In this document: in pieces, positions 57,100-64,000 of the stretch
How the letters are laid out: every line of letters begins with the position of its first letter
Position numbering within the stretch: the stretch's first letter is position 1
DNA from: Sva-07 sp963829585
Lineage (GTDB): Bacteria > Actinomycetota > Acidimicrobiia > Acidimicrobiales > Ilumatobacteraceae
DNA: 64,000 bases
Direction: 5' to 3'
NCBI GenBank assembly: GCA_963829585.1
Contig: CAWHJD010000029.1
Span: forward strand, 135,983-199,982
Translations under genes and position numbers: made by a program
Notes under the pieces: generated by a model
Databases searched by the model: none
Told to the model about the DNA's origin: nothing
What the model saw: only the letters and a program-made list of their open reading frames with translations

Positions 57100-58038
57100 G
57101 ACGGCGCTCCGATGAAGTCGAGGACGATCGCACTCACGAGGTCGGGTCGCTCGATGTGGACGAAGTGGCCGACGCCGTCGAGGATCTCGCAACGACCGTC
57201 GATCGGCAGGTAGGGCAGCACCTTCTCGGGTGGCGTGCCCCAGCCCATCTCCTCCATCTCCCGGCCGAGGATGCCGAGGAACGGCATCGGGAGCCCGGGC
57301 AGCCGCATCAGCGTCCACTCGGGACGCCACGGTCCGAACCCGCCGAACCGCATCGACGGATCGATCTTCCAGCGCCAACCGTCGGCGGACTCGAAGCCGC
57401 CGACCGTGACGAGCCGACGCAACCAGTCGAAGTCCAGCCGTGGGTTCATCCGGCCGCGTCGGGTGGCCAGCTCGTCGATCGTGCCCGGCTTGCGCTGCGC
57501 CGTCGCGGTGGAGCGCCGATGGTCGAGCCAGCCGGCGATCTCGGTCGCGACCATCTTGGTGCGCTCGTGCTCGGCGACGTCGGGGATCCGCCGGTTGTAC
57601 GGGATGCCGTCCATGTTGACGAGATGCGTGAACCGGAACGGCTGGGCGTCGGCGAGCTGTGTCATCAGCGCGCCGCCCTTCGAGTGGCCGATGACCGGCA
57701 TCGGGCGGCCGGGGCTCACGTGGTCGAACACGGCGAGGGCGTCGCGCATGTCGGCATCCCACGAGTACAACTCGGGATGCTCGCTGTCGCCGTGGCCGCG
57801 TTGGTCCCAGCTGACCACCCGCCATCCGCCCGCTGCCAACTTCGGCGCGAAGACGTCGTAGGTGCGGGCGAAGTCGAAGCCGCCGTGGACCAGCACCAGC
57901 GGCGGGTCGTCCTCGTCGCCCCACTCGTGGACGGCGATCTGGAGGCCGTTGGACGTCGACGTGGTACTCCCGGGCGGGGTGCTCGGCGCCGGGGACCGGG
58001 TGTTCGGCGGAGCGGGCGTCGGAGAGCGTGGTCGTCAC
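57096..58038 (-). CDS. alpha/beta-fold hydrolase, one frameshift
   Basis: The reconstructed product is about 313 residues. Typical segments are VLVHGGFDFARTYDVFAP (oxyanion region), VVSWDQRGHGDSEHP, the nucleophile elbow VIGHSKGGALMTQ (Ser in GHSKG) and a C-terminal GVGHFVHIERPD (catalytic His). It belongs to the epoxide-hydrolase/haloalkane-type family with unknown substrate. The N-terminal 30 residues are in another frame, breaking near 57955. The start is GTG 58038. It overlaps the next hydrolase downstream (ATGA), so the two hydrolases form one unit. Confidence 0.8.
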
Positions 58039-58103
58039 CTGTCCGAGGGTACGCCGACGACCGCGTGTCGCTGGCATCGCCGTCGCGCGTAGCATCCCTG
58101 CCC

Positions 58104-58471
58104 ATGAAGCGACCTGGGGACCTCGGCACTCGCTGATGCTCGTGGCCGCTCGTGGCGGAGCCGTCGGCGTGCGGCACCACCGATCCGGCCGCCCAGGAGC
58201 GGCTCCCGCCGATCCATCACGACCATCGCCTCCACGACGACCACGACCACCACGACGATCCCCGCCCGGGCAGCGCTTCTACACCGTGAAACACGGGCGA
58301 CACGCTCGGCAAGATCGCCGCGCAGTTCGAGGTCACGGTCCAGTCGATCGTCGATCTCAACAAGCTGGCGAGCCCGGATGCGATCCAGGCCGGCCAGACG
58401 CTGGAGATCCCGTCCGGCGTCGTCGTGGTCGCCGAACTGCCCGAGCCGGCGGCGACACGACCGCACCCTGA
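58104..58471 (+). pseudogene. LysM-domain lipoprotein remnant, several frameshifts
   Basis: Fragments in different plus frames read as one small secreted lipoprotein. A start MKRP, a possible lipobox (SACGTTDPAAQE), a Thr-rich linker (TTIASTTTTTTTTIP) and a single LysM domain (GDTLGKIAAQFEVTVQSIVD ... QAGQTLEIPSG) are visible. LysM binds peptidoglycan. At least three breaks are needed, including one near 58291 just before the LysM segment. The end at 58471 assumes a final shift. Short length and break density make decay or poor sequence equally possible. Confidence 0.45.
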
Positions 58472-58547
58472 CGCCAGGTGGCCGCCGGGCCGTGACAGGT
58501 GTCGAAGTGCCCTGGTGGCACGACCCATCGGTTCGTAGACTCACGGC

Positions 58548-59252
58548 ATGAGTTTCTGGCCCACTCTCGACCACTGGAGCGTCGCGATCCCGCTCGACAC
58601 GCCCCACCAGCGCCTCGACGTGCTCGCCGACACCGGGTTCGTGGCCCTCCGCGATCTGCCGTACGAGATTCCCGAGTCCGAGTTCACGTCGCTCGAGTAC
58701 ATGGACTGGAAGTCCGGTGGCGACACCAACTTCGCCCCGCTGGCCTCGGCCGACGGCGAACTCGACTGCCGCGGATTCTGGGACAAGGGCAAGACCGACA
58801 AGGACGCCCTGTGGACCTCGAACGCCGAGATCGCCCCGACGATCCGCAACTACGTCGACGACGTCGGCGCCAACTTCGGTCGGGTGCGCATCATCAAGCT
58901 CGAACCGCAGGACCGCGAGACGGCGATGCGCTCGATCCACCGCGACGACAACAACCGCTTCAACCCCGACGACGAGGGGTGGGTGGTGCGGTCGTGGATC
59001 GAACTCACCGACAACCCGACAGCTACATGCTGCTGATGGACAACGGGCCCGACGGCCTGCCCGACCCGTCGACCGAGATGCGGGTGCCGCTGCACCGCGG
59101 TGCCCGCTTCGTCGTCGACACCCAGCGCCTCTGGCACGTCGTCGTCCACAACGGCGACTGCGCCGCGTTACGCGCTCATCACGAGCTTCGAGTCGAGCCC
59201 GACGCTCGACGCGTGGATCGAGCGCGAACAGAAGCAGTCCGCCACCGTCTGA
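58548..59252 (+). CDS. 2-oxoglutarate/Fe(II)-oxygenase-like (cupin-fold) protein, two frameshifts
   Basis: The reconstructed product is about 234 residues. A HxD pair (SIHRDDNNRF, about residue 130) is followed about 60 residues later by a distal His (RLWHVVVHNGD) and then a strand (AAYALITSFESS). That is the order of an Fe(II) facial triad in aspartyl-hydroxylase/2OG oxygenase-like cupins. The substrate is unknown. Breaks lie near 59021 (a C run shortened by one) and 59169 (an extra T). ATG 58548 is clear. The assignment rests on the metal motif alone. Confidence 0.6.
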
Positions 59253-59280
59253 CCGGTCACACGGCGTCGGGTCGGCCGGG

Positions 59281-61224
59281 TCAGGGGGCGCGGTGGGCGA
59301 CGGCGAGGTCGGCGACGTCGCGCATGATCTTGGCGAGCTGGAAGTCCTTGGGCGTGTACACGGCGGCGACACCCATTGCCGCCAGGCGCGCACGGTCGTC
59401 CTCGGGGATGATGCCGCCGACGATCACCGGAGCCTCGACGCCCAGTGCCTCGAGTCGGTCGAGAACGTCGGGCACCAGGTCGAGGTGCGAGCCCGACAGG
59501 ATCGACAACCCGATCACGTCGGGGTCCTCGTCACGCGCGGATGCGGCGATCTGTTCGGGCGTCGAGCGGATCCCGGAGTACACGACCTCCATGCCCGAGT
59601 CCGCGCGGCAACGGCGATCTGCTCGGCGCCGTTGGAGTGGCCGTCGAGGCCAGGCTTCGCCACGAGGAACTTCGGCGGCCCGCCGGCCATCGACTTGACG
59701 AACTCGACGACCTGGCCCAACCCCTGGGCCGAACCGGTTGCGCCGCTCACGCCGGTTGGCGCGCGGTACTCACCGAACACGGATCGCATCACGTCGCCCC
59801 ACTCGCCGGTGGTCCCCCCGGCTCTCGCCAGGGCGATCGACGGCGGCATCACGTTGTCACCCGACTCGGCGGCCCGTCGCAGATCATCGAGGGCCGCATC
59901 GACGGCGATCTGATCCGCGCCGCTCGCCACTCGGTGATCTCGGCCGCGAGGCGACGCTCGATCGCCGGGTCGACCTTGAGGATCGCACCGTCGCCGCCGA
60001 GCGGCGACTCGGCGGCCTCGACGAAGTCGTTGACACCCACCACGATCTGCTCGCCCGACTCGATCCGGCGCGTGCGTGCCGCCATCGACGTGACGAGACG
60101 CGACTTGAGCGTCTCGACGGCCTCGAAGGCGCCACCCATCTCCAACACCTCGTCGAGTTCGGCCTGAGCGGCGGCCCGGAGTTCCTCGGTTCGACCCTCG
60201 ATGACCGTGGACCCGTCGAAGATGTCGTCGTACTCCAGCAGGTCGGTCTCGAACGCGAGCACCTGCTGCATCCTCAGCGACCACTGCTGGTCCCACGGGC
60301 GTGGGAGGCCGAGCGCCTCGTTCCACGCGGGCAACTGCACGGATCGGGCACGGGCCCGCTTCGACAGGGTGACCGCGAGCATCTCCAGCACGATGCGCTG
60401 CACGTTGTTCTCCGGTTGGGCCTCGGTCAGCCCGAGCGAGTTGACCTGCACGCCGTAGCGGAATCGCAGCGCCTTGTCGTCGGTCACCCCGTAGCGCTCG
60501 CGGCCGATCTGCTCCCACATGTCGGTCATCGCCCGCAGCTTGCACACCTCCTCGACGAAGCGGATCCCGGCGTTGACGAAGAACGAGATCGACCCGAACA
60601 CCTGGCTGAACTGCTCCGGTGAGACCTGACCGGAGTCGCGTACGGCATCGAGGACCCCGATCGCCGTCGCCATGGAGTAGGCGATCTCCTGCTCGGGCGT
60701 CGCGCCGGCTTCCTGGAGGTGGTAGGAGCAGACGTTCATGGGGTTCCACAGGGGAGCGTGGTGTGTGCACCAGGCCACCATGTCGACGATCAGGCGCCGC
60801 GACGGTCCGGGCGGGAAGATGTAGGTGCCACGCGAGAGGTACTCCTTGACGATGTCGTTCTGCGTGGTGCCCCGGAGTTCGGATGCGTCGACACCTTGCT
60901 CGTCGGCATTGGCGATGTACAGCGCCAGCAGCCAGGCCGCGGTGGCGTTGATCGTCATCGAGGTGTTCATCTGCCCGGGCGGGATCTGGTCGAGCAGGGC
61001 GCGCATGTGCCCGAGGTGGGCGACGGGCACGCCGACCTTGCCGACCTCGCCCTTGGACATTGCCGAGTCGGGGTCGTAGCCGGTCTGTGTCGGCAGGTCG
61101 AACGCGATCGACAGGCCCGTCTGGCCCTTGGCCAGGTTCGTTCGGTAGAGCTCGTTGGACGCCTCGGCGCTCGAGTGTCCCGAGTACGTCCGCATCATCC
61201 ACGGTCGGTCTTTCGCGGCGTCAT
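59281..61224 (-). CDS. meaA: MeaA/ethylmalonyl-CoA-mutase-type B12-dependent acyl-CoA mutase, three frameshifts
   Basis: The reconstructed product is about 647 residues: a substrate-binding barrel (RTYSGHSSAEASNELYRTNL, AFDLPTQTGYD, MNTSMTINATAAWLLALY, CSYHLQEAGATPEQE, RFRYGVQVNSLGLTEAQPEN) fused to a C-terminal cobalamin domain (KPGLDGHSNGAEQIAV with the DxH..G motif, SILSGSH, VIVGGIIP). The pattern matches actinobacterial MeaA and proteobacterial Ecm more than classical methylmalonyl-CoA mutase. It rearranges ethylmalonyl-CoA to methylsuccinyl-CoA or a related acyl-CoA. Breaks are near 61216, 59922 and 59605. ATG 61224 is preferred because the KDRPWM segment lies just inside it. Confidence 0.88.
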
Positions 61225-61265
61225 GGCTGCAGTGTTGTGCCTCGAGGAAGAAGTACTCAAGTCAG

Positions 61266-61443
61266 CCCGTGGGACGTCCGAAGAACTGAACGTCCCACGG
61301 GACGACAACCGGTCCGGATCACCTACTCCCCCTTGGTCGATCCGGCTCCGGCGAGGTTTCCCTCTGGCGGGAACCCCCGCCGGCCGAATGGCGGATTCGG
61401 CCGGCGATGCTTTCGGAGCGGGTGGTGGCGGACCACCCGCTCC
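61266..61443. repeat. cluster of perfect stem-loops between aat and meaA
   Basis: Three perfect inverted repeats lie in this gap: 61266-61301 (arms CCCGTGGGACGT, 12-base loop), 61379-61405 (arms GCCGGCCGAAT, loop GGCGG) and 61415-61443 (arms GGAGCGGGTGGT, the same loop GGCGG). A weaker fourth, around 61357-61374, also contains GGCGG. No coding frame is supported here. They may form the leader or terminator region between aat and meaA on the minus strand. I see no cobalamin-riboswitch core. Confidence 0.6.
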
Positions 61444-61454
61444 ATGCATTTTCA

Positions 61455-61527
61455 CACCCCAACCCCGAAATTCGGAGCGAACATTCCGCGGAGCGCTATC
61501 CCGGCTCCGAAATTTGGGGTTGGGGTG
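61455..61527. terminator. long imperfect hairpin overlapping the 3' end of aat
   Basis: Arms 61455-61478 and 61504-61527 (24 bases, two mismatches) begin CACCCCAACCCCGAAATT and enclose 25 bases. The aat stop codon (61496-61498) lies in the loop, so the last residues of Aat are encoded by the hairpin. The CCGAAATT core links it to the elements at 10789 and 44751. It is a likely terminator. Confidence 0.55.
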
Positions 61528-62184
61528 GGGGAGCAGTCGCGGAGTGGAGGCGGGCGAGATACTCGGGGCGGGGAATCGCAACTGCGCCCAGGGTGGCGAG
61601 ATGATCGGTGACCCATTGGACGTCGAGCAATTCGGCACCGGTGTCGTTCAGCCAGTCCACGAGGGCGACCAGCGCAGCCTTGGAAGCGTCGGTCGCGGTG
61701 TGGAACATCGCCTCGCCGGCGAAGAACCGATCGATGCGCAGTCCATAGAGCCCGCCGACCAACTCGCCCTCGAGGAACACCTCCACCGAGTGGCCCCACC
61801 CGAGCCGAACAGCTCGGTGTACGCCTCGACGATCGGTCTGGTGATCCAGCGGCCGGGCCGATCCGGGTCGCCGCAGGCCGACATGACGTCGGTGAAGCGG
61901 GTGTCCATCCGGACCTCGAAGCGGCGCATGTGCTTGCGCAGGGATCGGCTCACGTGCAGACCGTCGAGCGGGATGATGCCGCGGGGGTCCGGCGAGAACC
62001 ACGCCATCTTCGACCGCCGTCGATTCGGGTCGACCGGCATCGGGAACAGTCCCGCACGGGTCCACGGCCAGCAGCGTGCCCGGTTCGAGGTCGGCGCCAC
62101 CGCAACGAGGTCGTCGCCGGGCGTGAACTCGCTCGGATCGGGCATCGTGTCGCGCGATGCCGGCGGTTGGGTCGCGTGGTTCAC
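61496..62184 (-). CDS. aat: leucyl/phenylalanyl-tRNA-protein transferase, three frameshifts
   Basis: The reconstructed product is about 229 residues. It transfers Leu or Phe to N-terminal Lys/Arg of proteins and so marks them for ClpAP/ClpS degradation (N-degron pathway). Family segments are FTPGDDLVAV, RAGLFPMPV, AWFSPDPRGIIPLDGLHVSR, GWGHSVEVFLEGELVGGLYG, GEAMFH and LLDVQWVTDHLATLGA. Breaks are near 62100, 62060 and 61803. The start is uncertain: GTG 62184 or ATG 62145. The tail (APPPQPQISEPG) is encoded by a hairpin. Confidence 0.82.
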
Positions 62185-62212
62185 CCGGTCAGTCTGGGCG
62201 ATACAGCGATGC

Positions 62213-63064
62213 TCAGTAGGTGCGGAAGCCGTGCTTGGTCTTGCGGCCGAGTCGGCCGGCGGCAACCATCCGGCGCAGGACCGGAGCCGCGGCATAGTTC
62301 GGATCACGGAATTCGTCGTACAGCGCGTCGAGGATCGCCAACGACGTGTCGAGGCCGACGAGGTCGAGCAGCGCGAACGGACCCATCGGGAAGTTGCAGC
62401 CCCCCATCATGGCGGTGTCGATGTCGTCCATCGACGCCGTGCCCTGCTCCCACATGCGGATCGCATTGTTGAGGTAGGGGAACAGCAACACGTTGACGAT
62501 GAACCCGGCGCGGTCCTGCACCTGGACGGCGTCCTTGCCGCACGTCGCGGCGAAGTCGACGGCCGCATCGATCGTGTCGTCGGAAGCCGTGAGCGGGCGG
62601 ATGATCTCCACGAGTTTCATCATCGGCGCCGGATTGAAGAAGTGGATGCCGCAGACCTTGTCGGGACGTTCGGTCACCATTGCGAGTTCGACGACGGCGA
62701 GCGTCGAGGTGTTCGTCGCGATGATCGCCTCGGGCTTGACGATGCGATCGAGCTTCTCGAACAGATCGCGCTTGACCTCCATGTCCTCGACGACGCTCTC
62801 GATGACGAGATCGCAATCGTGCAACTGGTGCAGATCATCGGTCACGGTGATGCGGCCGAGAATCGCAGCCTTGTCCTCTTCGGTCAGACGCTCGCGGGCG
62901 ACCTGCTTGGTGAGGCCGGGATCGATGCCGTGGAGGACGGCATCGGCGCCCGCCTGTGTACGTGATCTCACGACGACCTCGAACCCGGCACGTGAAGCGA
63001 CTTCGGCGAGCCCGGATCCCATGATCCCCGACCCGATGACCCCGACGGTGCGGATGTTTCCCAT
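62213..63064 (-). CDS. 3-hydroxybutyryl-CoA dehydrogenase
   Basis: A 283-residue NAD(P)-dependent dehydrogenase. The Rossmann motif VGVIGSGIMGSGLAEVAS is at residues 7-24. ESVVEDMEVKRDLF, NTSTLAV, GIHFFNPAPMMKLVEII (with the catalytic His) and DRAGFIVNVLLFPYLNNAI follow, as in the Hbd/FadB2 family. It interconverts acetoacetyl-CoA and 3-hydroxybutyryl-CoA, in fatty-acid oxidation or in the early part of the ethylmalonyl-CoA route, which fits the nearby meaA gene. The frame is intact, with start ATG 63064. A TACCGACCGGTA palindrome lies 15 bp upstream. Confidence 0.93.
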   Translation of the reverse strand: MGNIRTVGVIGSGIMGSGLAEVASRAGFEVVVRSRTQAGADAVLHGIDPGLTKQVARERLTEEDKAAILGRITVTDDLHQLHDCDLVIESVVEDMEVKRDLFEKLDRIVKPEAIIATNTSTLAVVELAMVTERPDKVCGIHFFNPAPMMKLVEIIRPLTASDDTIDAAVDFAATCGKDAVQVQDRAGFIVNVLLFPYLNNAIRMWEQGTASMDDIDTAMMGGCNFPMGPFALLDLVGLDTSLAILDALYDEFRDPNYAAAPVLRRMVAAGRLGRKTKHGFRTY

Positions 63065-63078
63065 ACGTGCAAGTTAGC

Positions 63079-63090
63079 TACCGACCGGTA
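63079..63090 (-). promoter_or_regulatory. TetR-type operator-like palindrome upstream of the dehydrogenase
   Basis: TACCGACCGGTA contains the perfect repeat TACCG-AC-CGGTA, in the gap before the 3-hydroxybutyryl-CoA dehydrogenase start and within an AT-richer stretch. Similar ACCGACCGGT sites are bound by TetR-family regulators of acyl-CoA genes. No regulator gene is adjacent. Confidence 0.4.
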
Positions 63091-63195
63091 ACAACGCCAA
63101 AGAGAGTCCCGGGCGGGGTGGTTCCACCCTCCCGGTGCCGTGCGCCCTATCGTCACGTGATTCCCGAGGTCGCTCGGCCTCGCTCGACATCTCGA

Positions 63196-64000
63196 ATGTT
63201 CCTCCTTCTCCTCCTCCACCTCGTCGTCGGGATCGTCATCGTCGCTGCCGGCCGAACGCTCGGTGGCAGGCATTCGCGGTGGCCGCGACTGCGCCGCTGG
63301 CGGCCCTGGTGTGGGCGGCGTCGAAGGCGCCTGGGGTGCTCGACGGCGTACCCGTCAGCGAGTCGTTCGCATCGATCCCGCGACTCGGCATCGACATCGA
63401 TCTGCGCCTCGACGCCTTCGCCATGCTGATGGTGGCGGTCATCTCCGGCATCGGCCTGCTGATCTGCATCTACTCGATCGGCTACTTCAGCCACGACAAG
63501 CCGGGGTTGGCACGACTCGCCGGTGTGCTCGTGCTGTTCGGGGGAGCCATGCTCGGAGTGGTCCTGTCGGATCAGTTGATCGCTCTGTTCATCTTCTGGG
63601 AGCTGACCTCGATCACGTCGTACCTGCTGATCGGCAACGACGACACCAACCCACGCGCCCGGGCAGCGTCGTGCAGGCGATCTTCATCACCCGTGCCGGC
63701 GGCCTCGTGCTCCTCGCCGGCCTGATCATCATCGGTCAGGCCGGCGGCACGTACCGGATGTCGGAGCTGCTCGCCGATCCGCCGAGTGGTGGCGCCGTCA
63801 ACGTCGGGATCATCCTCGTCCTCATCGGCGCCTTCACCAAGTCGGCGCAAGCACCGTTCAGCAGCTGGCTGCCGGCGGCGATGGTCGCACCACCCCGGTG
63901 AGCGCCTACCTGCACTCCGCAACGATGGTCAAGGCCGGTGTCTACCTCGTCGCCCGCATGGCGCCGATGTTCGCGGCGACGGGCAACTGGCGCCTCGTGG
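63196..64000 (+). CDS. mrpA: Na+/H+ antiporter subunit A (MrpA/MnhA-like), 3' partial, three frameshifts
   Basis: The start of a multi-helix membrane protein that runs off the right edge. The N-terminal helix MFLLLLLHLVVGIVIVAAG is followed by LDAFAMLMVAVISGIGLLIC, FFWEL-like IFWELTSITSYLLIG, ITRAGGLVLLAGLIII, GAFTKSAQAPFSSWLPAAM and VSAYLHSATMVKAGVYLVA. The KSAQ and SATMVKAG pattern fits the Mrp antiporter large subunit rather than NuoL. It would exchange Na+ and H+ across the membrane as part of a multi-subunit complex. Breaks are near 63269, 63662 and 63889, and single-base changes in short G or C runs restore the frame at the first and last. Confidence 0.82.

Noticed and set aside
59281..61224. 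Classical methylmalonyl-CoA mutase
   Set aside because: The fused single chain and the sequence pattern around RTYSGHS and KPGLDGHSNGAEQ fit MeaA/Ecm better.
61200..61500. Cobalamin riboswitch upstream of the B12-dependent mutase
   Set aside because: The region is rich in hairpins, but the conserved B12-box and core sequences are not visible.
63196..64000. NuoL of respiratory complex I
   Set aside because: The KSAQ.PF and SATMVKAG pattern is that of Mrp antiporter subunit A; NuoL has an IHAATMVTAG-type motif.

Overview
The window is high-GC DNA with dense, mostly leaderless gene packing, and it reads as a chromosomal segment of an actinobacterium. An Ilumatobacter-like member of the Acidimicrobiia is my best guess. 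The evidence is a dnaK-grpE-dnaJ-hspR operon with an HspR (HAIR) operator, a tRNA Glu-Asp-Phe cluster, an EtfD-type membrane iron-sulfur protein, a MeaA/Ecm-type CoA mutase, DUF2630, a PPOX/F420-type flavin protein, a SWIM/SNF2 pair and frequent GTG starts. I see no transposase, integrase, phage gene, CRISPR array or rRNA.

Layout. 0-11 kb: a possible STAS-protein tail, DEAD-box helicase, amidohydrolase, malQ, DUF2630, an etfD-like gene, a cyclic-nucleotide-binding protein, gpmA, an M14 peptidase and cdd. 11.3-15.5 kb: the HspR-controlled chaperone operon. 15.5-28.3 kb: a cell-envelope cluster made of a possible actin-fold protein, an FHA/FtsK(EssC)-like protein with no Walker A motif, a roughly 1480-residue secreted Ig-repeat protein, a transglutaminase-fold membrane protein lacking catalytic residues, a small membrane protein, DUF58 and a MoxR ATPase. 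It resembles the fn3/aaa-atp/duf58/tgm (PFNA) cluster of bifidobacteria. 28.3-38 kb: SWIM protein, SNF2 helicase, a Baeyer-Villiger monooxygenase fused to an esterase, DUF1697, a PPOX protein, a luciferase-like oxidoreductase and a DUF3445 haem protein. 38-44.7 kb: clpB, a two-component system, and an MFS drug exporter with its TetR regulator. 44.8-52.2 kb: a HisD paralogue, purA, purB, a small uncharacterised gene, a TesB thioesterase, pyrE and an FAD-linked dehydrogenase. 52.3-64 kb: an RND/MMPL exporter with an extra C-terminal domain, three tRNAs, a CrtZ-like hydroxylase, two alpha/beta hydrolases, a LysM lipoprotein remnant, a 2OG-oxygenase-like gene, meaA/ecm, aat, a 3-hydroxyacyl-CoA dehydrogenase and the start of mrpA.

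How the parts fit. EtfD, the 3-hydroxybutyryl-CoA dehydrogenase, the thioesterase and the MeaA/Ecm mutase point to acyl-CoA oxidation and possibly ethylmalonyl-CoA-type acetate assimilation. DnaK/GrpE/DnaJ and ClpB form a disaggregation system that HspR probably represses. purA-purB are a translationally close pair.

A major caveat is that about twenty clearly real genes are split by single-base frameshifts, many at short homopolymers (malQ, purA, meaA, aat, mrpA, the MMPL gene and others). I treat these as probable sequence errors and give each gene one reconstructed span, with the break points named in its entry. Only two loci, at 56.4-57.1 kb and 58.1-58.5 kb, are so broken that I call them pseudogenes.
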